This document shows, one piece after another, positions 29,303-38,638 of a stretch of DNA of 45,576 nucleotides. The position numbers and the translations under genes were made by a program. The notes below the pieces were generated by a model. That model was not told the DNA's origin. It was given only the letters and a program-made list of their open reading frames with translations, and made no database searches. The stretch covers positions 1 through 45,576 of the forward strand of contig CANFJF010000024.1 in the NCBI GenBank assembly GCA_947447355.1, in the 5' to 3' direction. Position 1 is the first letter of the stretch; every line of letters starts with the position of its first letter. This DNA is from Comamonadaceae bacterium (GTDB lineage Bacteria > Pseudomonadota > Gammaproteobacteria > Burkholderiales > Burkholderiaceae_C).

Positions 29303-30609
29303 GCCAGCACCTCCCTACCGCAAGCGCCGTCCAAGCCTTGCCCGGTCATCCCTTTATCGCTTATCAAGGCAATGAATTACAGGTTGAAGACGTCCGCCTG
29401 AGCCAACTCGCAGCCGAACACGGCACTCCGCTGTTTGTTTATTCGAAAGCCGCGATGCTGGCAGCGCTGGCCGCTTATCAGCGCGGCTTTGCTGGCCGCC
29501 ATGCGCAAATTTGCTACGCCATGAAAGCCAATTCCTCGCTCGGCGTGCTGCAAATATTTGCCGACGCAGGCTGCGGTTTTGACATCGTCTCCGGCGGTGA
29601 ACTCGAGCGCGTTTTAGCCGCAGGTGGCGACGCTGCGAAGATCATTTTTTCTGGTGTAGGTAAGACCCGCAGCGAAATGCGTCAAGCCTTGCAAGCCGGC
29701 ATTGGCTGCTTCAATGTCGAGAGCGAAGCCGAGCTCGATGTGTTGTCGCAAGTGGCCGAGTCGCTCGGTCTGAAAGCCCCGGTCAGTATTCGCGTCAACC
29801 CCAATGTCGACCCGAAAACACACCCGTATATTTCGACCGGCCTGAAAGACAACAAGTTCGGCGTGGCCCACGAAGACACGCTGCGGATTTACCAATATGC
29901 GGCCGAGCTCAAAGGTTTGCAGGTGGTCGGCATTGACTGCCACATCGGCTCTCAAATCACCGACGCCACGCCCTACCTAGACGCCATGGACCGCGTACTC
30001 GATCTGGTCGTCAGCATCGAAGCCAGCGGCATTGCCTTGGCACACATCGACTTCGGCGGCGGCCTGGGCATCAACTACAACAACGACACACCACCGGCTG
30101 CTGACGCGCTGTGGGCGCAGCTGCTGCGCAAGCTCGATGAACGCGGCTTTGGCCAGAAAAAACTCATGATCGAGCCAGGTCGCTCACTCGTCGGCAATGC
30201 CGGCGTATGTGTGACCGAGGTACTCTACGTGAAGCCCGGTGAACACAAGAATTTCTGCATCATTGATGCCGCCATGAACGACCTACCCCGTCCGGCCATG
30301 TACCAGGCTTTCCATGCCATCGTGCCCTTGCTGGCGAAGCACGTTGACACGCCTGAAGCACGCTACGACGTGGTTGGCCCGATCTGCGAAAGTGGTGATT
30401 GGATCGGCCGCGACCGCATGCTGGCGATCAAGGCTGGCGACCAACTCGCCGTGCTCTCGGCAGGTGCGTACTGCATGAGCATGTCCAGCAACTACAACAC
30501 CCGTGGCCGTGCCGTTGAACTGTTGGTCGATGGCTCTAAGGTGCACGTGATCCGCGTACGCGAAAGCGCTGCCGATCAGATGCGGCTTGAGAAACTGGTC
30601 GCACTTTAA
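29299..30609 (+). CDS. lysA: Diaminopimelate decarboxylase
   Basis: A 436-residue PLP enzyme of the alanine-racemase-like fold type III that converts meso-diaminopimelate to L-lysine. The PLP lysine is K76 in ICYAMKANSSLG; substrate and phosphate contacts appear in GIDCHIGSQI, HIDFGGGLGI and EPGRSLVGNAG; the C-terminal barrel contains GPICESGDWIGRDR and SAGAYCMSMSSNYN, with the catalytic Cys from the partner subunit. Length is normal. It overlaps lptM by 4 nt and ends 4 nt from the msrQ stop on the opposite strand. Confidence 0.97.
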   Translation: MSQHLPTASAVQALPGHPFIAYQGNELQVEDVRLSQLAAEHGTPLFVYSKAAMLAALAAYQRGFAGRHAQICYAMKANSSLGVLQIFADAGCGFDIVSGGELERVLAAGGDAAKIIFSGVGKTRSEMRQALQAGIGCFNVESEAELDVLSQVAESLGLKAPVSIRVNPNVDPKTHPYISTGLKDNKFGVAHEDTLRIYQYAAELKGLQVVGIDCHIGSQITDATPYLDAMDRVLDLVVSIEASGIALAHIDFGGGLGINYNNDTPPAADALWAQLLRKLDERGFGQKKLMIEPGRSLVGNAGVCVTEVLYVKPGEHKNFCIIDAAMNDLPRPAMYQAFHAIVPLLAKHVDTPEARYDVVGPICESGDWIGRDRMLAIKAGDQLAVLSAGAYCMSMSSNYNTRGRAVELLVDGSKVHVIRVRESAADQMRLEKLVAL

Positions 30610-30613
30610 AACG

Positions 30614-31222
30614 CTAAGACTTGGTGCGACTGCGCAAATACTGCCGTAGTCGCCAGCCCAGCAGCAAGGCCAGAATCCCAGCGTAAACCGCCACTTCGGC
30701 AAAGTCATTTTTGCCGGCGCGCATCCAGAAAAAATGCAGGATGGCCAAGCCGGCCACCGCGTAAATCAGCTTGTGCAGCAGCTGCCAGCGCTTCGCACCC
30801 AGCGCCTTGATGGCCGCGTTGAAGGATGTCGCGGCCAAGGGCGTCAGCAACAACAGCGACAAGGCGCCGACCAAAATGAATGGCCGCTTGATGATGTCGC
30901 TGACGATCTCGGGAAAGTCAAAGCCCATGTCAAAACCGCTGTAACTCAGGAAGTGAACCAGCGCATAAAAGTACATGAACAGCCCGAGCATGCGCCGAAA
31001 ACGTGCCAGGCTCGGTGTCTTGCTAAGCACCCGGAGCGGCGTGACCGCCAACACAAGACACAAGAATCGCAGAGCCCAATCGCCGGTAGCGCGGATCAAG
31101 GCCTCCTGCGGATTGGCGCCTAGCTGGTCTGCCAGCGCGCGGTAGACCAGCCAGAGAAACGGCAACAAGCACAACGCAAAAACTGTCGGTTTCGCAGCGG
31201 GATGCAACAGCAATTTGTTCAT
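30614..31222 (-). CDS. msrQ: Haem-binding membrane subunit MsrQ of the periplasmic methionine sulfoxide reductase
   Basis: A 202-residue integral membrane b-type haem protein of the ferric-reductase-like family that delivers quinone-pool electrons to MsrP. The ATG at 31222 gives MNKLLLHPAAKPTVFALCLL; the reading frame extends further upstream but into the palindromic repeat, so that extension is rejected. Six hydrophobic segments are visible, with haem-ligand histidines expected in FYALVHFLSYSGFDMG, WQLLHKLIYAVAGLAILHFF. The upstream partner msrP is 154 nt away, separated by a large palindrome. Confidence 0.93.
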   Translation of the reverse strand: MNKLLLHPAAKPTVFALCLLPFLWLVYRALADQLGANPQEALIRATGDWALRFLCLVLAVTPLRVLSKTPSLARFRRMLGLFMYFYALVHFLSYSGFDMGFDFPEIVSDIIKRPFILVGALSLLLLTPLAATSFNAAIKALGAKRWQLLHKLIYAVAGLAILHFFWMRAGKNDFAEVAVYAGILALLLGWRLRQYLRSRTKS

Positions 31223-31267
31223 GACGGTAGCCGGCTTGAATTCATAACGACAAAGAAAACACGGAAT

Positions 31268-31331
31268 GTCATCGCGAGCGAAGCGCGGCAATACAGGAAG
31301 TCATGGGTTGCCGCGCTTCGCTCGCAACGAC
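31268..31331. repeat. REP-like 64-bp imperfect palindrome between msrP and msrQ
   Basis: The left arm (31268-31292) begins GTCATCGCGAGCGAAGCGCG and the right arm (31306-31331) is its near-exact complement, with a short unpaired centre. The motif GCGAGCGAAGCGCGGCAA with its complement is a familiar dispersed palindrome in proteobacterial intergenic spaces. Reading frames that run through it are spurious. It could form a long mRNA hairpin and uncouple msrQ from msrP expression. Confidence 0.85.
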
Positions 31332-31376
31332 CAATCTATAGAAAGTCCGCGTCAAGAACAGACATATACCGTGATA

Positions 31377-32375
31377 CTAAAAAAGTTTTTTCAAGTCCAT
31401 GCCAGCGTAAAGCTGCGCCACTTGCGCCTCGTAGCCATTGAACATCAGCGTTTTGCGCTTCTTCGCGAACAAACCGTCTTCGCCAATCCGCCGCTCTGTC
31501 GCCTGGCTCCAGCGCGGATGATCGACGTTCGGATTGACGTTGGAATAAAACCCGTACTCTTGCGCGGCAGCTTTGTTCCAGGCGGTGCGCGGTTCTTTGT
31601 CGGTGAAGCGAATCTTGACAATGCTTTTGCCGCTTTTAAAACCATACTTCCAAGGCACGACCAAACGCACAGGTGCACCGTTTTGATTCGGCAGCACCTC
31701 ACCGTACATGCCGAAGGTCAGCAGCGTCAGTGGGTTCATGGCCTCGTCCATGCGCAGGGCTTCTACATAAGGCCAATCAAGCACGCGCGAGCCAACAAAA
31801 GGCATGGTCTTCGGGTCTGCCAAGGTGACAAACTCGACGTACTTGGCGCTGCCCAGAGGCTCGACTTTTTTGATCAACTCGGCCAGCGAATAACCAACCC
31901 ACGGGATCACCATCGACCAGCCCTCGACACAGCGCATCCGGTAAATCCGCTCTTCTTGTGCGCTGAGCTTGAGCAGATCTTCAATGCCGTAGGTCTTGGG
32001 CTGCTTGACCAGCCCCTCTACACTCACAGTCCAAGGACGGGTGGCGAGCGTACCCGCGTTACGCGCCGGGTCGGCCTTGTCGGTGCCGAACTCGTAAAAA
32101 TTGTTGTACGTGCTGGCGTCTTTGTACTCGGTGACCTTGTCCATGGTCACAGCGCCTGCCACGGCCGACTTAGCGCCCGCCAGCGCCGCGTGTTTTCCCG
32201 GCAGGGGAACAGCCTGAGCGATAGCCTCACGACCGGCCCAGCCTGCCAACGCAACACCCGCAGCGCCGCCGGCCATCAGCTTGATGAGTGCGCGTCGTTC
32301 ACGGTAAATGCGCTCAGGCGTGATCTCGCTGGACACGGGATGAATAAAGCCGTCGTGGTCGGTCTTGATCAGCAT
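31377..32375 (-). CDS. msrP: Periplasmic protein-methionine sulfoxide reductase catalytic subunit MsrP
   Basis: A 332-residue molybdopterin protein that repairs oxidised methionines in periplasmic proteins. The ATG at 32375 is chosen because AAAGGAAC lies just upstream. The signal peptide is of twin-arginine type ([20 protein letters not shown]), consistent with export after cofactor insertion. The Mo-ligand cysteine lies in [40 protein letters not shown] is a further family signature. It is followed by msrQ in the same direction and preceded by ccsA after 63 nt. Confidence 0.95.
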   Translation of the reverse strand: MLIKTDHDGFIHPVSSEITPERIYRERRALIKLMAGGAAGVALAGWAGREAIAQAVPLPGKHAALAGAKSAVAGAVTMDKVTEYKDASTYNNFYEFGTDKADPARNAGTLATRPWTVSVEGLVKQPKTYGIEDLLKLSAQEERIYRMRCVEGWSMVIPWVGYSLAELIKKVEPLGSAKYVEFVTLADPKTMPFVGSRVLDWPYVEALRMDEAMNPLTLLTFGMYGEVLPNQNGAPVRLVVPWKYGFKSGKSIVKIRFTDKEPRTAWNKAAAQEYGFYSNVNPNVDHPRWSQATERRIGEDGLFAKKRKTLMFNGYEAQVAQLYAGMDLKKLF

Positions 32376-32438
32376 GATGGTTCCTTTGTAAAAAGAGCGA
32401 GTCAAAAATCAGAATGAATCAGCCACGACCGGCCAAGA

Positions 32439-33797
32439 TCAGAGTTCGCCGTAGCTGTGCAAACCCGACAGAAACATATTCACACCCAAGAAGGCAAATG
32501 ACGTCACCGCCAAGCCGACCAGCGCCCACCAAGCCGCCACAGTGCCACGCAAGCCCTTCATGAGGCGCATGTGTAACCAGGCGGCGTAGTTGAGCCAAAC
32601 GATCAGGGCCCAAGTTTCTTTCGGATCCCAACTCCAGTAACCACCCCAAGCTTCAGCTGCCCACAATGCACCCAGCACCGTGGCGATGGTGAAGAAGGCA
32701 AAACCAACAGCGATGGCTTTGTACATCACGTCGTCGAGCACTTCAAAGCTGGGCAGCCGCTCGGCAAGTCGCTGGCGACCGAGCAAAATGCCGGCTGAAA
32801 TCAAGCCTGACACAAACAGGTAACCGAGCCAGTAATTGCCGCCACCGACATCCGCTGCCGACTTGCGAAAAACAATCGGCACAAAGCAGATCACCACACC
32901 AAGCATCCACAACGGCGTCAGTTTGTACCAGCGCTTTTCTGTGGCTTGCTGCTTGATCAGGTAGGCCAGCGCGACCATCGCGGCCAACGCAAACATGCCG
33001 TAGCCAATGAAGTTAGCGGGCACATGCAGTTTCATCCACCAGCTTTTTAAAGCGGGCACCAGCGGCTGAATTTCGTGGGCTTCGCGGACAACTGTGTACC
33101 AGAGCAGAAAACCGACTGCGGCACTCACCACCAACATCACAAAAGCACCCAGAGCGCGGGTCTTGTATTGGGCTTCAAAGTACAAGTAAAAGGCGGCCGT
33201 CATCCAAGAAAACAAGACGAACACTTCATACAAATTACTGACCGGGATATGGCCGATGTCTGGCCCGATCAGATAGCCCTCATACCAGCGCACCATCGTG
33301 CCAATCAAGGCCATACCGATGGCGACCCAGACAATTTTGGAGCCCATCGACTCGAAAGCGGCGCTGTTGCCGCCTTCACCGCGACTCGCCACCATGCCGA
33401 GCCAGTAAAAAATAGTGCCCATGAAAAACAGCACGCTCATCCACAAAATAGCGGATTGGCTGGAGAGGAAATACTTCAGCCAAAAAACCTGCTCTGCACG
33501 CGCCAGCTCGCCTTGATACGAGACGATGCCGAGCAGCGAGCCGACCGTCACCACCAACATCAAGGCGCGCAGTGGACGCCAGAACCAACCCATGGCAATG
33601 GCTGCGGGAATAACACCCAGCAAGATCCCTTTCTCGTACACGTCCATGTGGGCTTGATAGCGGAAAAATGCGAACAGCCCGCCACACACTACAAGTGCGG
33701 CGAACAGCCAGTCGAGCCAATTGCGACGCGCGAAATAACCTTCATTCAAGATGAAGCCGTCATCGGCGCCGCTGCGCTTGAGCGTGGTGGTTTTCAT
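32439..33797 (-). CDS. ccsA: Cytochrome c biogenesis protein CcsA/ResC (system II haem handling)
   Basis: A 452-residue polytopic membrane protein, often named CcsB in betaproteobacterial annotations, that with ResB exports and attaches haem to apocytochromes c. The WWD haem-binding motif is clear in WGGYWSWDPKETWALIVWLN near residue 380. About eight or more hydrophobic segments are seen, with periplasmic histidines in VVREAHEIQP and in the C-terminal YAAWLHMRLMKG. The N-terminal 25 residues are soluble. Its ATG overlaps the resB stop by 4 nt, so the two subunits are translationally coupled. Confidence 0.94.
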   Translation of the reverse strand: MKTTTLKRSGADDGFILNEGYFARRNWLDWLFAALVVCGGLFAFFRYQAHMDVYEKGILLGVIPAAIAMGWFWRPLRALMLVVTVGSLLGIVSYQGELARAEQVFWLKYFLSSQSAILWMSVLFFMGTIFYWLGMVASRGEGGNSAAFESMGSKIVWVAIGMALIGTMVRWYEGYLIGPDIGHIPVSNLYEVFVLFSWMTAAFYLYFEAQYKTRALGAFVMLVVSAAVGFLLWYTVVREAHEIQPLVPALKSWWMKLHVPANFIGYGMFALAAMVALAYLIKQQATEKRWYKLTPLWMLGVVICFVPIVFRKSAADVGGGNYWLGYLFVSGLISAGILLGRQRLAERLPSFEVLDDVMYKAIAVGFAFFTIATVLGALWAAEAWGGYWSWDPKETWALIVWLNYAAWLHMRLMKGLRGTVAAWWALVGLAVTSFAFLGVNMFLSGLHSYGEL

Positions 33798-35986
33798 GGG
33801 GACACCTGTAAGAGTCGGGTTTTCAACATTTCAAATTCCTGGTCGCCGTCCATCGTCTTGCGGTTGGCCGACAGCGCCATGGTGGCATGACTGACGCTGG
33901 CTGTGTTGTCAGCGTCCATCGTGTCCGGGCGTGGCGACAACCAGACCCAGACCCGCCGTTCACGCACATAGAGCATGGCAAAAATACCGACGATCAGAAA
34001 AGCGCACCCTAGGTAAACAATTTTTTTACCGGGTGCACGGGCCACCTGAAAAACGCTGGCCTGCACCTGCGTGAAGTCCTTCAGCGCAAACGTCATGGGT
34101 GCCGGATAGTGGTGTGCATCGCTCAAACTCAACACCGCTTGGGCCATGAAGTTTTGTGTTTTTTCGTCGCGCGCCAAAGGCGGCAGATTGGCTTGTTCGC
34201 GCGTCATGACGACCAATTCAAACAGCACCCCGTTGAGGATTCGCACCAGCACCTCGCCTGCCCGACTGCGCTCGGCTTCAGGCACGTTGATTTCCATGAA
34301 ATCCGAGATGGCCTGCAGACCCGCCACTGGCTTGCCAGTTTGGGCTGCGGCGGCCGCCGTTGGGCCGGTGCGCGGGGCGATTGATTCAGCGCCAGCAAAC
34401 AGCCCCAGCGCACGCGAGGCCGAAGCCGTCAGTTGGGCGGCCAAGTCCGGGCGGCCAGCAGCGATCGCCTGGCGCACATAACGCCTGACCGCTTCATCAC
34501 GCTGTCGCCCATCGGCCAGCGCCGCACGGGTGGCCAAGAAGGTGTTCATGCTGCCTTCCTGATCGGCAGGAACGCGCAGGTACTGAAATGGATCGATCGG
34601 TGTTTCGCGCACGCCCAGTAAAAACACCGCGGTGCTGTCGGGGTTGTCATCCATGCGCACCGGCAACATGTAATTTTGGTATTCACGTGCTTGACCGGCT
34701 CCGTCACGCAACTTGTAGCTGACGCTAGGCCCCACATTGCGCAACTCTTTGTTGGTGCGCGTCTTGTTCGCAGCACCCAGCCGGCTGTCGATGGCTTGGC
34801 GTAAATCAACTTTGCGCACATCGACGCCAGAACCTGAATCACCCACTTGACGCCCGGCATTACCAAAATTCTCAACGTTGATGACGCGCAGCGCCGTGTA
34901 TTCCAACGTGAGTTTGTCAGGCCCGTTGCTGAGGTTGCTGGAGCTGCCAATCGTGCCCTGAATGTCGAAGGGCTTGGTGGCCGCATTCATCGGAATGGCC
35001 TTGAGGGTCACGCTGGAGCCGCCATCATCAAAGCTCGACTGGTAAATCTCGACACCCTTGTGATTGGCCGGGTGATTCACCTCGACCCGTGTTGGAATTT
35101 GCTCTCCTGTTTCCTTGTCGTGGATCACGATGTCGCTGGCGAACAGCTTGGGCATGCCGGTGGAGTAGTACTCGACAATGAACTTTTTCAGCTCAATCGA
35201 AAAAGGTAATTCTTGCAATAGCACGCCGCCGGGCTGGTTCAGCAGCGCCACACTCGACTGCGTTCCTTCAGCCACCAGCAAGTTGCCGCGAAAGGTCGGG
35301 TTCGACACGCTCAAGCGGTGCTGTTGCGGTACGTCAGCGATCAGTCCGCCGCCAGAGAAAACCACCTTGTCGCTGAACCACATTTGTGCGCGCACCATCA
35401 AGTCGCCGTCGAGCAGCCCGCCGATGCAAACCAGCACGATGGCGCTGTGCGCAGCGATGTAACCAAGCTTGTTGAGAGAGCCTTTTTTAGCCGCCACCAT
35501 CCAACCGGTGTCTCGCTGTTGAAGTTTGACGCGCCAGCCGCCTTGCACCAACGTCTGGCCGATGCGCCTTGCTGCCGCTTCCGGGGCTTCAGCCAAAGTG
35601 TTTTCAGCGCGGTGCCCAAAAGCCTTCAGGCTTTGTTCGCGGAGATCTTCCTTGAACTGGTTCAGCTCTGAAAAAATCTTGGGTGCGTTACGGCTGATGC
35701 ACAAGCTGGTGCTGATGACCAAAAAAGTCAGGATGAGCAAAAACCACCAAGCGCTGTAAACCGTGTTGAGGCTCACCAGGCTGAACACCTGCGCCCAAAA
35801 AGGACCGAACTGGTTGACGTAATTGCTCAGAGGCTCTTGCTGTTTGAGCACGGTACCAATGACTGAGGCGATGCAGATAACCGTCAGCAGAGAAATCGAA
35901 AAGCGCATCGACGACAGCAGTTCGACCAAGCTGCGCCATATGCGGGAACCGGAGTCAAGCTCAATGCCTTGGGTGGAAACTGTCAT
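33794..35986 (-). CDS. resB: Cytochrome c biogenesis protein ResB (Ccs1)
   Basis: A 730-residue membrane protein, the partner of CcsA in system II cytochrome c maturation. Three N-terminal transmembrane helices appear (SISLLTVICIASVIGTVL, SAWWFLLILTFLVISTSLCI, and LGYIAAHSAIVLVCIGGLLD), then a large periplasmic domain with VEIYQSSFDDGGSSVTLKAI, and a last helix KIVYLGCAFLIVGIFAMLYV before a charged tail. The family motif SLCISRNAPK follows the second helix. The length is typical of betaproteobacterial ResB. It is the first gene of resB-ccsA and lies downstream of a terminator that closes the cytochrome gene. Confidence 0.95.
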   Translation of the reverse strand: MTVSTQGIELDSGSRIWRSLVELLSSMRFSISLLTVICIASVIGTVLKQQEPLSNYVNQFGPFWAQVFSLVSLNTVYSAWWFLLILTFLVISTSLCISRNAPKIFSELNQFKEDLREQSLKAFGHRAENTLAEAPEAAARRIGQTLVQGGWRVKLQQRDTGWMVAAKKGSLNKLGYIAAHSAIVLVCIGGLLDGDLMVRAQMWFSDKVVFSGGGLIADVPQQHRLSVSNPTFRGNLLVAEGTQSSVALLNQPGGVLLQELPFSIELKKFIVEYYSTGMPKLFASDIVIHDKETGEQIPTRVEVNHPANHKGVEIYQSSFDDGGSSVTLKAIPMNAATKPFDIQGTIGSSSNLSNGPDKLTLEYTALRVINVENFGNAGRQVGDSGSGVDVRKVDLRQAIDSRLGAANKTRTNKELRNVGPSVSYKLRDGAGQAREYQNYMLPVRMDDNPDSTAVFLLGVRETPIDPFQYLRVPADQEGSMNTFLATRAALADGRQRDEAVRRYVRQAIAAGRPDLAAQLTASASRALGLFAGAESIAPRTGPTAAAAAQTGKPVAGLQAISDFMEINVPEAERSRAGEVLVRILNGVLFELVVMTREQANLPPLARDEKTQNFMAQAVLSLSDAHHYPAPMTFALKDFTQVQASVFQVARAPGKKIVYLGCAFLIVGIFAMLYVRERRVWVWLSPRPDTMDADNTASVSHATMALSANRKTMDGDQEFEMLKTRLLQVSP

Positions 35987-36056
35987 GCCGATGAGAAGTT
36001 AAAACGATGAAAACCAATGAACAAGAGACAGATCGTATGAAAAACGAAGCGTCGAT

Positions 36057-36090
36057 AAAAAAGGCGGGCCTTTCTGAGAAAGACCCGCCT
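36057..36090 (-). terminator. Rho-independent terminator after the c4 cytochrome gene
   Basis: On the minus strand AGGCGGG/CCCGCCT (36062-36068 with 36084-36090) and an inner CTTTC/GAAAG pair form a long hairpin that is followed by TTTTTT (36062-36057). It lies about 66 nt beyond the cytochrome stop and upstream of resB, so resB-ccsA need a separate promoter or read-through. Confidence 0.85.
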
Positions 36091-36155
36091 GCTTGTGACT
36101 GTTTTTTCAGCTCAGGGTTCCATGGAAAAAGGAAGCTCGCCGAAAAATCGGCGAT

Positions 36156-36791
36156 TTAACGCAGACCGGCAATGTAGTCAGCCACAGCACGAATTTCACG
36201 GTCATTGAGCTTGGCAGCCACTTGGGTCATGGGCAAGCTGCTGGTACGCACGCCGTCACGGAATGCAGTCAATTGAGCTGCCGTGTAGTCTGCATGCTGG
36301 CCACCCAGACGCGGGTACTGGGCGGGATTGCCAGCACCGGTGGGGTTGTGGCAACCGGCGCAAGCAGCGATCTGGCGATCAGACACGCCGCCGCGGTAAA
36401 TACGCTCGCCGAGGACCACCAGATCTTTTTCTTTGGCAAAGCCGGGCTTGATCTTCTTCTCGGCCAACCAGAATGCGATGTTTTTCATGTCATCGCCGCT
36501 GAGCTGCGAGGCAAAACCTTGCATGATGGCGTTTTTACGGGCGCCACTCTTGTAGTCACGCAGCTGCTTGACCAAGTATTCCGGGTGTTGCTGGGACAGC
36601 TTGGGATAGGCCGGCACGCCTGAATTGCCGTCGGCGGCGTGACAGGCCACGCACATGGCAGTGAACTTGGCTTCACCGGCGACGAGATCGGGTTTGGTCA
36701 CTGCGGCCGGGGTGGAACCCTCTGCAGCAAAGGACGAAACAGCAGGCACGACCAACAGGGCGGCGAGGACATAAGTAGCGAGGAGCTTCAT
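36156..36791 (-). CDS. Dihaem c4-type cytochrome c
   Basis: A 211-residue periplasmic electron carrier. A cleavable signal peptide (MKLLATYVLAALLVVPAVSS) precedes two class I cytochrome domains, each with one CXXCH: CVACH in KFTAMCVACHAADGN and CAGCH in QIAACAGCHNPTGAG. Methionine ligands are expected in KNAIMQGFASQL and SSLPMTQVAAKL. The two-domain layout and length are those of cytochrome c4, which donates to terminal oxidases. It is divergent from engB and sits next to the ResB/CcsA genes needed for haem attachment, although a terminator separates the two transcription units. Confidence 0.95.
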   Translation of the reverse strand: MKLLATYVLAALLVVPAVSSFAAEGSTPAAVTKPDLVAGEAKFTAMCVACHAADGNSGVPAYPKLSQQHPEYLVKQLRDYKSGARKNAIMQGFASQLSGDDMKNIAFWLAEKKIKPGFAKEKDLVVLGERIYRGGVSDRQIAACAGCHNPTGAGNPAQYPRLGGQHADYTAAQLTAFRDGVRTSSLPMTQVAAKLNDREIRAVADYIAGLR

Positions 36792-36990
36792 ATCGGGGCG
36801 TTTTAATTAGGGGGCACAACAAAACTGACAGCTTCTGATTTTACAATGGCTTCGCCCCGCCGAACCGGGCAGTCGATCCGGGCAACGCTGAAACTCTGAT
36901 CTTTCAGACACCTCAGCAGACTATTTCAGTCGATGTGACCGAGTCATTTGAGGCTTCAGCCACCCAACAGCCCTTCACCGAAATTTGCCT

Positions 36991-37722
36991 ATGACCTCCC
37001 CCGCTGCTTCTTCCCCCACCGCGGGTCTGCCCATCGATTTTGAAAAAATCGCCATGGGTTGGATGCACACGGCTAAATTCTTGACCACAGCACCTGAGTT
37101 GCACCATTTACCGGCACTTGACTTTCCTGAAATCGCCTTTGTCGGCCGCTCCAATGCCGGAAAATCCACCTGCATCAACACCTTGACGCAGCAGCATCGG
37201 CTGGCTTTTGCCTCCAAAACACCGGGCCGCACGCAGAGCATCAACCTTTTTTCGCTGGGCAAGCAAGGCATCACCGATGCCGTGCTGGCCGACTTGCCGG
37301 GGTACGGCTATGCGGCCGTGCCCAAAGCGGCCAAGTACCGCTGGCAACAAGTGATGGCCAACTATTTGCAAACCCGCCGCAACCTCACCGGCATTGTGTT
37401 GCTGTGCGACCCCCGACTCGGCTTAACGGAGTTGGATGAGGTCTTGCTTGACGTGGTACGACCCCGCGTGGCTGAAGGCCTGAAGTTTTTAGTGCTGCTG
37501 ACCAAATCCGACAAGCTCAACAAAACCGAAGCCGCCAAGGTGCTGTCGATTGTGAAATTGCAAGCGGGCGGCGGCGATGTGAAGCTCTTCTCGGCCCTCA
37601 AACGCAAAGGCGTCGATGAGGTCGCTCTCCACTTGTGGAACTGGGCCCATCCCGAAGGCCTGCCGAATCTAAATGCACCAAGCAAGGCCGTCAAGCCAGA
37701 GCCCGAGCAGCCAGCTCTGTAA
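36991..37722 (+). CDS. engB: Ribosome biogenesis GTP-binding protein EngB (YihA/YsxC)
   Basis: A 243-residue GTPase of the TrmE-Era-EngA-YihA-Septin group, needed for late assembly of the large ribosomal subunit. G1 GRSNAGKST is at residues 52-60, the G2 threonine lies in KTPGRTQSI, G3 is DLPGYGYA, and G4 is TKSDK. The ATG at 36991 is preferred to the in-frame TTG at 36985. An N-terminal extension of about 25 residues and a C-terminal tail of about 25 residues flank the domain. It ends 16 nt from the stop of the convergent acyltransferase gene, with no terminator hairpin in between. Confidence 0.95.
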   Translation: MTSPAASSPTAGLPIDFEKIAMGWMHTAKFLTTAPELHHLPALDFPEIAFVGRSNAGKSTCINTLTQQHRLAFASKTPGRTQSINLFSLGKQGITDAVLADLPGYGYAAVPKAAKYRWQQVMANYLQTRRNLTGIVLLCDPRLGLTELDEVLLDVVRPRVAEGLKFLVLLTKSDKLNKTEAAKVLSIVKLQAGGGDVKLFSALKRKGVDEVALHLWNWAHPEGLPNLNAPSKAVKPEPEQPAL

Positions 37723-37738
37723 CACTTCGATCAATCGA

Positions 37739-38638
37739 TCAGTAAACTGAAGGCGAGCCTTCAGGCCGGGTTTTGAAACGCTTGTGCACCCAATAATATT
37801 GGGCTGGCATGGTCTTGATGAAGCGCTCCAAGTGTTGGTTCACCAAAGCTGTGTCAGCCTCAATATCGCCAGTAGGATAGTTCTCCCAAGCCGGCATCAC
37901 CTCGACATCATAACCCTCGGGCGTGAGCCGCGGCACGACTGAAATCACTTTGGCGCGACCAAGCCGTGCAAAGCGCGGAATCGATGGCACCGTGGCTGTC
38001 GGCACGCCAAAGAAGGGCACGAACACCGTGCCCTCAAAGCTGAAGTCCATGTCAGGCAACAAATACAGCACCTCGCCTGAACGCAAGGCGCTGACATTGG
38101 CCTTGACACCCTCGTTGCGCAAAAACAACCTGACCCGGCCAAAACGCAGGCGTCCGGTCTTGATCCACTGGTCCAGTAGCGGATTGCTCTGCTCCGAATA
38201 GATTGACGTGAAATCGCGGTCAATGTTCATGTTGATGGCGGTGGCGCCGGCGTCCAGACCGTAAAAGTGCGGGCTGAAGACAATCGTCGGCGCATGGCCA
38301 TCGAACTCATACACTGCGCCGTGCAAATGCAGTCGCTTGGCCAACACGTCCGGGCGACCGTGCCAGAGCCAGCTGCGGTCTAGAAATGTCTGCGCAAAAT
38401 AAACAAAGGATTGCCGCGCCAAGGTATTGCGCTCAGCGTCGCTGAGCTCAGAAAAACACAGCGCCAAATTGGTAAGCACTACACGCCGACGTGACACCAC
38501 CACCCAGTACAGCAACCAGCCCAGCCCAGCCCCCATCGCTCGCAAAACAGGCAACGGAAAATGGGCAAGTACACGCATGAAGGCAATGCCGGCACGGGTG
38601 ACGAGGGTGCTGAGAAATAGTCCGACGTTCATACTCAT
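37739..38638 (-). CDS. Lipid A biosynthesis acyltransferase, LpxL/HtrB-like (second of tandem pair)
   Basis: A 299-residue inner-membrane acyltransferase of the LpxL/LpxM family that adds a secondary fatty acid to lipid A precursors. The HX4D/E catalytic motif is HFYGLD (H124, D129). A hydrophobic N-terminus (VLRAMGAGLGWLLYWVVVSR) anchors the protein, and LLPDMDFSFEGTVFVPFFGV and NQHLERFIKTMPAQYYWVHK RF are characteristic of the family. The ATG overlaps the upstream paralogue by 4 nt. Which position on lipid A each paralogue acylates cannot be decided from the sequence. Confidence 0.92.
   Translation of the reverse strand: MSMNVGLFLSTLVTRAGIAFMRVLAHFPLPVLRAMGAGLGWLLYWVVVSRRRVVLTNLALCFSELSDAERNTLARQSFVYFAQTFLDRSWLWHGRPDVLAKRLHLHGAVYEFDGHAPTIVFSPHFYGLDAGATAINMNIDRDFTSIYSEQSNPLLDQWIKTGRLRFGRVRLFLRNEGVKANVSALRSGEVLYLLPDMDFSFEGTVFVPFFGVPTATVPSIPRFARLGRAKVISVVPRLTPEGYDVEVMPAWENYPTGDIEADTALVNQHLERFIKTMPAQYYWVHKRFKTRPEGSPSVY

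Noticed and set aside
31266..32417. 383-codon plus-strand frame opposite msrP
   Set aside because: It starts inside the REP-like palindrome, runs antisense to msrP and has no recognisable domain.
37723..37738. CGATCAATCGATCA repeat between engB and the acyltransferase gene
   Set aside because: Too short for a terminator or binding-site claim; GATC clusters of this size occur by chance.
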